In this document: positions 19,997 to 27,809 of the stretch, one piece after another | How positions within the stretch are numbered: the first letter of the stretch is position 1 | Layout: every line of letters begins with the position of its first letter | Assembly (NCBI RefSeq): GCF_012726235.1 | Contig: NZ_JAASAH010000003.1 | Span: forward strand, 62,001 to 126,000 | Length of the DNA stretch: 64,000 nucleotides | Direction of reading: 5' to 3' | Source of the DNA: Streptomyces sp. HNM0574 | GTDB lineage: Bacteria > Actinomycetota > Actinomycetes > Streptomycetales > Streptomycetaceae | The notes under the pieces: model-generated | Databases searched by the model: none | What the model saw: the letters and a program-made list of their open reading frames with translations, nothing else | What the model was told of the DNA's origin: nothing | Translations under genes and position numbers: made by a program

Positions 19997-20257
19997 TCAG
20001 TCCGTTTCCGGGCCCTCGCGTCGGCGGTGCCGCAGCCGCGCGCCGAGTCTCCACAGGCCCTCGGTCACAGGGACGAGGGCGGTGAAGACCGCCAGCCGGC
20101 CCCACCACGGCAGCTCCGGCGCCCAGAACACCAGCACCGGGGCCACGACCAGGCCCGCCAGCAGGCAGAACCAGAGCGGCGCGGGCCTCCGCTCGGCCGC
20201 GCGCGGCGCCTCCTGCCCTCCGGGTCTGTCCTCCACCGTCACGGACTCGGTGCTCAT
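19997..20257 (-). CDS. Small membrane protein of unknown function
   Basis: An 86-aa protein with a hydrophilic, Arg/Glu-rich N-terminus (about 30 residues), two predicted membrane helices (PLWFCLLAGLVVAPVLVFW and WWGRLAVFTALVPVTEGLWR) and a basic tail. The ATG at 20257 is preferred because GGGGGTGGG precedes it; an in-frame ATG at 20269 is possible. It converges with sdaA with only 14 bp between stops. No family recognised; similar two-helix proteins are frequent in Streptomyces. Confidence 0.6.
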   Translation of the reverse strand: MSTESVTVEDRPGGQEAPRAAERRPAPLWFCLLAGLVVAPVLVFWAPELPWWGRLAVFTALVPVTEGLWRLGARLRHRRREGPETD

Positions 20258-20652
20258 GCCCACCCCCATGTACTCGCCATATCCACCGGAACCGTACTCG
20301 GCTCGCGCCGCGGGGGATGCGGCGCCCAGGGCCTGTGCGGGCGCCAAGGGCTCACTGCCGCAGGAGAGTTGGGCCCGTACTCCTACAGCGGGGCCCATGC
20401 CCCGCACGGAAGCTGCTCCTCCGCCCCCACCCGCATCCGCCGCGTCAAGGGAGGCCCCCGGGGCGTCAGTTTTGCGTCAGCGCGTCGGGTGGAGCGGTAC
20501 GGGAGGGCGGGGGCGGGCATAGCGTCGGGGCCGTACCCCGGTCCGCCTCCCCGCGTTCCGGGGTCCCTTCCGTCCGGGACCGCCGGTGTCTCCGATCCGC
20601 TGGGAGGCTCCGGAGGTCCGCCGAGACTCTTCGCACTCAAGGAGCCCCCGTC
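20258..20652. other. Divergent gene-free region
   Basis: A 395-bp gap between two divergent genes. It holds no plausible gene by codon pattern. CGTTCCGGGGTCCCTTCCG-like GC-rich sequence and AAGGAG just before 20653 are visible, but no clear promoter, hairpin or dispersed repeat. Confidence 0.6.
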
Positions 20653-21015
20653 ATGGCCCGGTTAAGCTGCGACGCATCCCCCGCCACCCCGATGGCCCCA
20701 GTCTCCGTCTCCCTCGCCGCCTCGGGCCCCGTCCCGCCCGGCGCCGGCAGCGGCGCGGCCCGGGCGCTGTACGTCCCGGTGCGGATCGGCCCGGCCGGCT
20801 GCGTGCCCCGGCTGTTCCGTACGGGCGCGCGGCGCCGGACGGCCGTCGCCTTCACGACCCGTACGCGGCTGCTCGCCGCGCTCGGCGGCGAGCAGACCTG
20901 GATCCGGCTCTCGGAGGCCGTACTGCGGTCCCTGACCGAGCCGTTGGACGGCGTCGGCGTCCTCGTCGACCCGCGCCCGGTCCAGGCCACGGCCGCCGAG
21001 AGCCCCACCCGATGA
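20653..21015 (+). CDS. SAV_915-family protein with a TTA codon
   Basis: A 120-aa protein. After a variable N-terminus, the conserved part ALYVPVRIGPAGCVPRLFRT ... TAVAFTTRTRLLAALGGEQTW ... LSEAVLRSLTEPLDG matches what I recall as the SAV_915 family of short Streptomyces proteins of unknown function, related in flavour to SseB-type domains. AAGGAG precedes the ATG at 20653. Codon 4 is TTA (20662-20664), read only by the bldA tRNA in Streptomyces, so translation is expected to be developmentally limited. Its TGA overlaps the ATG of the following decarboxylase gene. Confidence 0.72.
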   Translation: MARLSCDASPATPMAPVSVSLAASGPVPPGAGSGAARALYVPVRIGPAGCVPRLFRTGARRRTAVAFTTRTRLLAALGGEQTWIRLSEAVLRSLTEPLDGVGVLVDPRPVQATAAESPTR

Positions 21016-22367
21016 GCACCCGCCTCACCTCCTCCGGGGACGCCGACGTCGCGCAACTCCCGGAACGCGCGGGCCCGTTGGACGTCTGGCCCGCGTCCAC
21101 GGCCCCGCTGCCGGACGGGGACCTGGCGGTGGGCGGCGTCCCGCTCGCCTCCGTCGCCCGGACGGTGGGCACCCCGGCGTACGTGCTGGACGAGGCGGAG
21201 GTGCGGGACCGCTGCCGCCGCTACCGCGCCGCGTTCCCGGACGGTGAAGTCCTGTACGCGGCCAAGGCGTTCCTCTGCCGGGCGATGGCGCACTGGATCC
21301 ACGAGGAGGGTCTCGGCCTGGACGTCTGCTCGGCCGGTGAGCTGGAGCTGGCCGTCGCGGCCGGGTTCCCGCCGGAGCGGGTGGTGCTGCACGGCAACGC
21401 CAAGAGCCCGGCCGATCTGGCGGCCGCCGTCCGCCACGACGTCGGACGGGTCGTGATCGACGACCCGTCCGAGGTGGCGCCGCTGGCCGCGGCCGGCACG
21501 CCGGAGCGGCCGCGCCGGGTGCTGCTGCGGGTCGTCCCCGGCATCACGGCGGGCGCGCACCACAAGATCCGCACCGGGACGGAGGGGCAGAAGTTCGGGG
21601 TGTCCATGACGGACGGCTCCGCGCAGCACACCCTGACCCGCATCCTGGGGCATCCGACGCTCCGACTGACGGGTCTGCACTGCCACTTGGGCTCCCAGAT
21701 CACCTCCGTGAAGCCGTACCTCGTCGCCGTCCGGCGGCTGACCGGGCTGCTGGCCCGGGTCCGGGAGCAGCACGGGGTGACGCTGCCGGAGCTGGACATC
21801 GGCGGGGGTCACGGCGTCGCCTACCGCCCGGGCGAGGAGTCGCTCGACCTCGGCGACCTGGCCCGCCGGGTGCGCACGGCGCTCACGGAGAGCTGCGCGG
21901 CGGCCGGGGTGGCCGTACCCCGGCTGACCGTCGAGCCGGGGCGGGCCGTCGCGGGTCCGGCGGGGGTCGCGCTGTACCGGGTGGTGACGGTGAAGCGGAC
22001 GGGCGGGGCGACGTTCGTCGCGGTGGACGGGGGCATGAGCGACAACCCGCGGCCCGCGCTGTACGGGGTGCGGTACGCGCCCCGGCTGGTGGGCCGCCGG
22101 GGCTCGGGCACGTACCGGCGGGTCACCGTCGTGGGCCGCCACTGCGAGGCGGGCGACGTGCTCACCGAGGACGTGCCGCTGCCGTCCGACGTGCGCGCGG
22201 GTGACCTGCTGGCGGTGCCCGTCGCGGGCGCGTACCACCTGTCGATGGCCTCGGGCTACAACCTGGTGGGCCGCCCGCCGGTGGTCGCCGTGCGGGACGG
22301 CGAGGCGCGGACGCTGGTCCGCAGGGAGACGGCGGCGGACCTGCGCGGCCGCGACCTGGGCCTGTGA
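21012..22367 (+). CDS. Diaminopimelate-decarboxylase-type PLP enzyme (LysA family)
   Basis: A 451-aa fold-III decarboxylase. The PLP lysine is K85 in VLYAAKAFLC. Other family marks are GLDVCSAGELELAVAAG, HGNAKS, FGVSM, LHCHLGSQI, LDIGGGHGVAYRPGE, EPGRAVAGPAG, VDGGMSDNPRPALYG and GAYHLSMASGYN. The expected CESGD active-site motif reads CEAGD here. It probably decarboxylates meso-diaminopimelate to lysine or a related amino acid, but since the main Streptomyces lysA usually sits with argS/hom, this looks like a second copy. The start overlaps the upstream TTA-containing gene (ATGA), implying coupled translation. Confidence 0.85.
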   Translation: MSTRLTSSGDADVAQLPERAGPLDVWPASTAPLPDGDLAVGGVPLASVARTVGTPAYVLDEAEVRDRCRRYRAAFPDGEVLYAAKAFLCRAMAHWIHEEGLGLDVCSAGELELAVAAGFPPERVVLHGNAKSPADLAAAVRHDVGRVVIDDPSEVAPLAAAGTPERPRRVLLRVVPGITAGAHHKIRTGTEGQKFGVSMTDGSAQHTLTRILGHPTLRLTGLHCHLGSQITSVKPYLVAVRRLTGLLARVREQHGVTLPELDIGGGHGVAYRPGEESLDLGDLARRVRTALTESCAAAGVAVPRLTVEPGRAVAGPAGVALYRVVTVKRTGGATFVAVDGGMSDNPRPALYGVRYAPRLVGRRGSGTYRRVTVVGRHCEAGDVLTEDVPLPSDVRAGDLLAVPVAGAYHLSMASGYNLVGRPPVVAVRDGEARTLVRRETAADLRGRDLGL

Positions 22368-22374
22368 CGCCCGG

Positions 22375-22405
22375 CCCCGGCGCGCCCTCGCGGGGCGCGC
22401 CGGGG
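22375..22405 (+). terminator. Hairpin terminator after the lysA-type gene
   Basis: A 13-bp perfect stem (CCCCGGCGCGCCC and its complement, loop TCGCG) begins 8 bp after the stop and is followed by TTTCC. Confidence 0.8.
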
Positions 22406-22429
22406 TTTCCCTGACGTCTGTCAGATCTC

Positions 22430-22458
22430 TTGACCGTCCTGTGACCGGCTTCTACGTT
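22430..22458 (+). promoter_or_regulatory. Candidate vegetative promoter of the GH3 glucosidase gene
   Basis: TTGACC at 22430-22435 and TACGTT at 22453-22458 are separated by 17 bp, a good match to the principal Streptomyces sigma-factor consensus (TTGACN, TANNNT). The predicted start lies about 60 bp before the coding region. Confidence 0.6.
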
Positions 22459-22521
22459 CCGCTTCAACTCCTGTAGCTGTGGCGGGCGTTGGGCCCACCC
22501 CTTCTCAAAGAGGTGAACAGG

Positions 22522-24822
22522 ATGCGACGACGCACACTTCTCTCCGCCGCCTCGGGCACGGCGGTCGCCGGCTGCCTGCTCGGCACGGGCCCGGCGGCAG
22601 CGGCCACCGGAGCGGCACCGGCGGACGGGAAGCCGAAGGCCCCCGAGCCGGGCCCGTACGACGCGGAGATCCGGGCGCTGCTGGCCCGGATGACGGTCGA
22701 GGAAAAGCTCGGCCAGCTCCAGCAGTTGCCGTGGAGCTACGACACCGGGCCCGGCGGCGGGGACACCAGGGAGGTGGAGGAGGCGGCGCGGAAGGGCCGG
22801 CTCGGCTCGGTCCTCAGCATCCTCGGCGCCCAGGCGACGAACGCGCTCCAGCGGATCGCCGTCGAGGAGTCCCGGCTGGGCATCCCGCTCGTCTTCGGGC
22901 TCGACGTGATCCACGGCATGTGGACCACCTTCCCGATCCCGCTCGCCCAGGCCGCCTCCTTCGACCCGGAGGTCGCCGTCCGGGACGCCGAGATCTCCGC
23001 GAAGGAGGCCCGCTCCAACGGCGTGCACTGGACGTTCGCCCCGATGTTGGACGTCACCCACGAGCCGCGCTGGGGCCGGATCGCGGAGGGCTGCGGCGAA
23101 GACCCGTACCTCACCGCCGAGTTCGCGGCGGCGAAGGTCCGCGGCTACCAGGGCCCGGCGGACGGCGCGGGGCTGAGGGCGAAGGACAGGCTCGCCGCCT
23201 GCGCCAAGCACTTCGCGGCGTACGGCGGCGCGGAGGGCGGGCGCGACTACAACACCGTCGACGTCTCCGAGTCCCGGCTGCGCGATCTGTACCTGCCGCC
23301 GTTCAAGGCGGCGCTGGACGCGGGCGCCGCGACCGTCATGGCCTCCTTCAACACCGTCGCCGGCGTCCCCGCGCACGGCAACCACCACCTGCTGACCGGC
23401 ATCCTCAAGCGGGAGTGGGGCTTCGACGGCATGGTCGTCGGCGACTTCACCGGCGTCCGCGAACTGGTCGCGCACGGCTTCGCCGAGGACGAGGCGGACG
23501 CGGCCCGGCTGACCCTCGCCGCCGGGCTCGACATGGAGATGGTCAGCACCACCCTCGCCGACCACGGCAGGGCCCTGCTGCGCTCCGGCCGGATCGACGC
23601 GGAACGCCTGGACGACGCGGTGTACCGGGTGCTGCTCCTCAAGTTCCGCCTCGGCCTCTTCGACGAGCCGTACGCCGACCCCGAGCGGGCGGTCACCGCA
23701 CCCTCGCCGGCGGCCCGCGCCGCCGCCCGCACCGCCGGCGCCCGGTCGATGGTGCTGCTGCGGAACGAGGGCGGCACGCTGCCGCTGTCCCGCGAGGTCT
23801 CCTCCGTCGCGGTGCTCGGCCCGTTCGCCGACTCCGCCGACCTGCTCGGCACCTGGACCCTCCCGCCCGCACAGGAGAAGTTCCCGGCCGTGAAGATCCT
23901 GGACGCGGTGCGGAAGGCCGTCCCCGGGGCGAAGGTCCGCCACGCGCGCGGCGTCTCCCCCGACGGCGAGGACACCGCGGGCATCGGTGAGGCCGTGGCC
24001 GCGGCGCGCGCCTCGGACGTCGCGGTGCTCGTCGTCGGCGAGGCCCCGGCGCTCAGCGGGGAGGCGGCCTCGCGCAGCGACCTCTCGCTGCCGGGCGCGC
24101 AGGAGAAGCTGATCGAGGCGGTCGCGGAGACCGGCACACCGTTCGTGGTGGTGCTGGTCGGCGGGCGGCCGCTGACCGTCGGCGGCTGGCTGGAGCGGGC
24201 GCCCGCCGTGCTGGCGGCGTGGCACCCGGGCGTCGAGGCCGGGAACGCGGTGGCCGACGTGCTGTTCGGCGAGGTCAACCCGGGCGGCAAGCTGCCCGTC
24301 TCGGTGCCGCGCACCGTCGGCCAGCTCCCCGTCCACTACAACCACCACTCGACGGGGCGCCCGTACGACCCGGACGAGAAGTACACCTCCAAGTACCTGG
24401 ACCTGCCCGAGGGCCCGCGGTTCCCGTTCGGCTTCGGCCTGAGCTACACCCGGTTCACGCTCGGCGAGCCCGGGTTGAGCCGCACCCGGATCGCCGCCGG
24501 GGCGCTCCGCGACGGCGACACCCTGGAGGTCTCGGTCACCGTGCGCAACTCGGGCAGACGTACGGGCGACGAGGTCGTCCAGCTGTACGTGCACGACCGC
24601 GCGGCCTCCCTCGCCCAGCCGGTGCGCAGGCTGCGCGGGTTCCGCCGGGTCACGCTGGAGCCGGGCGAGGAGCGGAGGGTCCGCTTCCGTCTCGGCGCGG
24701 CGGATCTCGGCTTCTGGACGAACGACACGGAGGGTGACTTCCGGGTCGAGGAGGGCGCCTTCGACCTGTACGTCGGCACCAGCTCCGAGGCCCGGGACAG
24801 GCTGACGCTCACGGTCGTCTGA
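22522..24822 (+). CDS. Secreted beta-glucosidase, glycoside hydrolase family 3 (BglX-like)
   Basis: A 766-aa exported GH3 enzyme. The N-terminus MRRRTLLSAASGTAVAGC looks like a twin-arginine signal, cut near GPAAAA. The GH3 N-terminal barrel includes MTVEEKLGQLQQL, GLDVIHGMWTTFPIPLAQAA and FAPMLDVTHEPRWGR; the nucleophile Asp is expected in GMVVGDFTGV. A GH3_C domain (VLLRNEGGTLPLS ... HPGVEAGNAVADVLFGEVNPGGKLPVS) and a C-terminal Fn3-like domain follow (VTVRNSGRRTGDEVVQLYVHD). It would release glucose from beta-glucosides outside the cell. GAGGTG sits correctly before the ATG; a GTG at 22513 is the alternative. Confidence 0.93.
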   Translation: MRRRTLLSAASGTAVAGCLLGTGPAAAATGAAPADGKPKAPEPGPYDAEIRALLARMTVEEKLGQLQQLPWSYDTGPGGGDTREVEEAARKGRLGSVLSILGAQATNALQRIAVEESRLGIPLVFGLDVIHGMWTTFPIPLAQAASFDPEVAVRDAEISAKEARSNGVHWTFAPMLDVTHEPRWGRIAEGCGEDPYLTAEFAAAKVRGYQGPADGAGLRAKDRLAACAKHFAAYGGAEGGRDYNTVDVSESRLRDLYLPPFKAALDAGAATVMASFNTVAGVPAHGNHHLLTGILKREWGFDGMVVGDFTGVRELVAHGFAEDEADAARLTLAAGLDMEMVSTTLADHGRALLRSGRIDAERLDDAVYRVLLLKFRLGLFDEPYADPERAVTAPSPAARAAARTAGARSMVLLRNEGGTLPLSREVSSVAVLGPFADSADLLGTWTLPPAQEKFPAVKILDAVRKAVPGAKVRHARGVSPDGEDTAGIGEAVAAARASDVAVLVVGEAPALSGEAASRSDLSLPGAQEKLIEAVAETGTPFVVVLVGGRPLTVGGWLERAPAVLAAWHPGVEAGNAVADVLFGEVNPGGKLPVSVPRTVGQLPVHYNHHSTGRPYDPDEKYTSKYLDLPEGPRFPFGFGLSYTRFTLGEPGLSRTRIAAGALRDGDTLEVSVTVRNSGRRTGDEVVQLYVHDRAASLAQPVRRLRGFRRVTLEPGEERRVRFRLGAADLGFWTNDTEGDFRVEEGAFDLYVGTSSEARDRLTLTVV

Positions 24823-24917
24823 CGCCCGCCGGGCGGCGCCGCGAGGCGGTTTCGCACGCGGGTGCAACGGGCCATCCGATGGGGGGACACGGATAGGTCG
24901 CGGGGGTTGCTCCGGCG

Positions 24918-24923
24918 TATAAA
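24918..24923 (+). promoter_or_regulatory. Candidate -10 element for the ACP-KS cassette
   Basis: TATAAA is the only AT-rich hexamer in the 206-bp gap and lies 105 bp before the ACP start. No matching -35 is seen, so assignment is weak. Confidence 0.3.
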
Positions 24924-25028
24924 GGGGTGCCCCGAATCCGGCATCAGACGCCGATGCACACCTGACGCCTCGCGGTCGCCCCCTTCGTTCAAGGCCGGGA
25001 CCGCGTCCCGACATCCGAGGAGTACCCA

Positions 25029-25265
25029 GTGAGCGTCGCGGAAGAGGTCAGCAGCCTGCTGGTCCAGAAGTTCGGAGCAGACCCCGTCGCCGTCGGCCGG
25101 CCCGACAGCCCCCTGCGGCAGCTCGGTCTGGACTCGCTGGCGCTGGAGGAGCTGCGCCTGCACATCGAGAGCAGGCTGGACGTCGACCTCGACGACGCCG
25201 AGCTGACCTCGCGGGACACGGTGGGACGGCTGGTCGAGGTCGTCCAGGTCAGGGCAGCGGCGTAG
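25029..25265 (+). CDS. Acyl carrier protein
   Basis: A 78-aa stand-alone carrier protein. The phosphopantetheine attachment serine is S36 in RQLGLDSLALEELR, and the surrounding helix II is acidic and amphipathic. It starts with GTG at 25029 after GAGGAGTACCCA. Its TAG overlaps the GTG of the ketosynthase gene by one base, so the two are translationally coupled. It differs from housekeeping fatty-acid ACP in motif (LGLDSLALEEL rather than LGADSLDTVEL) and in lacking fabD/fabH neighbours, so it probably serves a specialised acyl pathway. Confidence 0.88.
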   Translation: MSVAEEVSSLLVQKFGADPVAVGRPDSPLRQLGLDSLALEELRLHIESRLDVDLDDAELTSRDTVGRLVEVVQVRAAA

Positions 25266-26506
25266 TGCGGCGCCCCGACGAGCCGTTCACCGCGGCCGTG
25301 ACGGGCCTCGGCCTGGTCACGGCGGCGGGTGTCGGAGCCGAAGCCACCTGGCGCGACGTGACCGCGCCCGGGGCACCGCCCTCGGTCGCGCACCGCCCCG
25401 AACTCGACGGCCTGCCCTGCGACTTCACCTACGGGGTCGAGGACCTGGACGCCACCGCCGTGCTGGGCGTCGCGACGCAGCGTCTGATGGACCGTTTTTC
25501 CCAGCTGGCGGTGATCGCGGCCCGCGAGGCGGTGGCCGACGCCGGGCTCGACGCCTCGGTCTGGGACAGCGGCCGGGTGGCCGTCGTCATCGGCTCGGCC
25601 CACGGCGGCCTCCCGTTCTACGACGAGCAGAGCGCCGTCCTCGCCGAGCGCGGCCCGCGCCGGGTCTCCCCCAAGCTCGCCCCGCTGACCGTGGTCAACG
25701 GCGCGGCCAGCAGCGTCGCGACGGACCTCGGCGCGCACGGCCCGAGCTTCGGCGTCTCCACCGCCTGCTCCTCGGGCACGGTCGCCATCGGCACCGCGCA
25801 CCAGCTGCTGCGCTGCGGCGCCGTCGACGTCGCCGTCGCGGGCGGCGCCGAGTCGCCGCTGTCCCGGCTGCTGATCGCGAGCGCGTGCACGATGCGCGCG
25901 GTCTCCACGCGACGCGACGAACCGACCCGCGCCTGCCGCCCGTTCGACGCGGAGCGGGACGGTTTCGTCGTCGGCGAGGGCGCCGGGCTGCTCGTCATGG
26001 AGCGCCCCGAGCACGCGGCGGCGCGCGGGGCGCGGGTGCGCGCGGGCGTCGCCGGGTACGGCGCGTCCAGCGACGCCCACTCCGCCGTCGCTCCCGACCC
26101 CGAGGGCAACGGCATCGAGCGCGCGCTGCGCACGGCGCTCGCCGACGCGGACGTCGCCGCCCGCGACATCGGCCACGTCAACGCGCACGGCACCTCGACC
26201 GTCATGAACGACCAGATCGAGTCCGGCGTCCTCGGCCGGGTCCTCGGCGCACACCCGCTGGTGACCTCCACCAAGGGCCGGACGGGCCACACGCTCGGCG
26301 CCGCCGGCGGCATCGAGTCGGCGCTGACCGTGCTCGCGCTGGAGCACGGGCTGGTCCCGCCGACGGCCAACCTGGAGAACCAGGACCTGAACATCACGGC
26401 GGACGTGGTCGCCAAGGAGGCCAGAGCCGCCCGGCTCGACGCCGCCGTGAAGACCTCGCTGGGCTTCGGCGGCCACAACGCCGTCCTCGTCCTCACCCGT
26501 ACCTGA
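25265..26506 (+). CDS. Beta-ketoacyl-ACP synthase (FabF/KS-II type), specialised
   Basis: A 413-aa condensing enzyme with the full Cys-His-His set: C168 in STACSSG, H308 in VNAHGTST and H342 in RTGHTLGAAGG, plus K337. It should therefore be catalytically competent, not a chain-length factor. The N-terminal VTGLGLVTAAG and GGAESPLSRLLI are typical of KS-II. It starts with GTG overlapping the ACP stop. No acyltransferase, ketoreductase or second KS lies alongside. Together with the ACP and the following hydrolase it forms a compact cassette that would extend an acyl or malonyl chain by at least one unit. The product is unknown. Confidence 0.9.
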   Translation: MRRPDEPFTAAVTGLGLVTAAGVGAEATWRDVTAPGAPPSVAHRPELDGLPCDFTYGVEDLDATAVLGVATQRLMDRFSQLAVIAAREAVADAGLDASVWDSGRVAVVIGSAHGGLPFYDEQSAVLAERGPRRVSPKLAPLTVVNGAASSVATDLGAHGPSFGVSTACSSGTVAIGTAHQLLRCGAVDVAVAGGAESPLSRLLIASACTMRAVSTRRDEPTRACRPFDAERDGFVVGEGAGLLVMERPEHAAARGARVRAGVAGYGASSDAHSAVAPDPEGNGIERALRTALADADVAARDIGHVNAHGTSTVMNDQIESGVLGRVLGAHPLVTSTKGRTGHTLGAAGGIESALTVLALEHGLVPPTANLENQDLNITADVVAKEARAARLDAAVKTSLGFGGHNAVLVLTRT

Positions 26507-26595
26507 GCGGCTGCCGCCCGCCGGCAGCACCAGCAGTTGCCAGACAGTTGACCGACCCGGGGCCCGGCGCCGGCCTCCTGACCAGAAACCAGGCC

Positions 26596-27558
26596 ATGAC
26601 CGTGGAATCCGTGGACACCAAGGCACACGAGGACGCAGCAGCCTCCCCCTCCGCTCGTCCCTCCGCAGCACCGGCGGACCGCGACGGCAAGGAGACCATC
26701 CACTCCCTCTCGGTGGACGGGCTGCGCTACGCGTACCGCGTGCTCCACCAGCCGGAACCGGTCACCGAGCCCGTGCTCGTCGTCGGCGGCGCGCTGCAGG
26801 GCATGCTCGGCTGGCCGCAGCTGGACGACCACATCGGCCCGGCCGCGACGGTCGTCACCGCCGACCTGCCCGGCATGGGCAGCGCCGACCCGCTCCCGCC
26901 CGAGGTCGGCACCGAGATCCTCCAGCGGGCCATCGACGGCATCATCGACGACCTCGGCGTACCGAAGGTGAACCTCTTCGGCTTCTCCTACGGGGCCGCG
27001 CTGACCTTCAACTGCGCCCAGCGGACCCCGGACCGGGTCGCGCGGCTGCTGCTCGGCGGCGTGCCCGCGCACATCGGCCCCGAGCAGCGGGCCCAGTGGC
27101 TGCGGGCCACGCAGCGGCTGGCGGCCGGGCAGCCCGAGGAGTTCGCGACGCTGGCGACCGGCGTCATGATGTGCCTCGACGAGGAGCGCACGGTCGCCAA
27201 CCGGACCATCGCCTACCGCTACGTGCGCCGGTCGATCCTGCACGCGGCGCTGCACTCCCCGCACGCCACGGCCGCGCTCCAGCGGGCGCTGCGGGACACC
27301 CCGGACTTCTCCGGCGGGCTCTCCGGCGTCCCGACGCTGGTGTTCACCGGCGAGCACGACACCGTGACAGGACCGGAGCGGCAGCGGGAGTTCGCCGGGA
27401 CGATCGCCGACGGCCGCTTCGTCACGCTCGCCGACTCCGACCACTGGGTGGTGCTGGAGCGTTCGCAGGAGGTCGCCGACCTCGCGCTGCGCTTCTTCAC
27501 CGACCGCGCGGCCCTGGCGGCCCCGTACCTGACGGCCCCGCTGGACCCGGCCAGGTAA
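26596..27558 (+). CDS. Alpha/beta-fold hydrolase or acyltransferase of the ACP-KS cassette
   Basis: A 320-aa alpha/beta-hydrolase. A 35-residue polar, Ala-rich N-terminus precedes the fold. The nucleophile is S131 in LFGFSYGAAL, the acid probably D255 in FTGEHDTV and the base H283 in ADSDHWVVLE. The oxyanion strand VLVVGGALQGMLGW, in which GG-ALQG replaces HG, recalls RhlA-like enzymes that couple hydroxyacyl-ACP units, but it could equally be a thioesterase or lipase-type hydrolase. It is 90 bp downstream of the ketosynthase, same strand, followed by a double hairpin, so it likely completes the cassette by off-loading the acyl chain. Confidence 0.82.
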   Translation: MTVESVDTKAHEDAAASPSARPSAAPADRDGKETIHSLSVDGLRYAYRVLHQPEPVTEPVLVVGGALQGMLGWPQLDDHIGPAATVVTADLPGMGSADPLPPEVGTEILQRAIDGIIDDLGVPKVNLFGFSYGAALTFNCAQRTPDRVARLLLGGVPAHIGPEQRAQWLRATQRLAAGQPEEFATLATGVMMCLDEERTVANRTIAYRYVRRSILHAALHSPHATAALQRALRDTPDFSGGLSGVPTLVFTGEHDTVTGPERQREFAGTIADGRFVTLADSDHWVVLERSQEVADLALRFFTDRAALAAPYLTAPLDPAR

Positions 27559-27573
27559 CCGCCTCGGCGCCCG

Positions 27574-27617
27574 GCGCGCGTGCCCGTCCGTGCGGGCGGA
27601 CGGACGGGCACGCGCGC
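27574..27617 (+). terminator. Long hairpin terminator after the ACP-KS-hydrolase cassette
   Basis: A perfect 17-bp stem (27574-27590 with 27601-27617) with a 10-nt loop TGCGGGCGGA starts 15 bp after the hydrolase stop. There is no T-tract. Confidence 0.78.
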
Positions 27618-27637
27618 GAGCGGCGCCGATGCACAGG

Positions 27638-27670
27638 GGGCCCGGCGCGTCCAGGGGGCGCGCCGGGCCC
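27638..27670 (+). terminator. Second tandem hairpin after the cassette
   Basis: A perfect 12-bp stem (GGGCCCGGCGCG / CGCGCCGGGCCC, loop TCCAGGGGG) follows the first hairpin by 20 bp. Two in a row suggests strong insulation from the peptidase gene. Confidence 0.65.
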
Positions 27671-27809
27671 GTGGGTGCGGCAGGGGCACACGGACGGGCC
27701 GTTTCGGTGCCGCGTGCTGTCACCCGCCCGGCCGCGATTCCGGAACCCACCGGGCACGGGGTGCGTGTCCGCTGACGGTTCGGTCCGCGCGTCTCGTGAT
27801 GATCGGCCA

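Noticed and set aside
25029..26506. Type II aromatic polyketide minimal PKS
   Set aside because: There is only one KS, with an intact active site, and no chain-length factor, cyclase or ketoreductase.
26596..27558. Calling the hydrolase RhlA
   Set aside because: Only the oxyanion region and the context suggest it; the overall similarity is too weak to name it from sequence reading alone.
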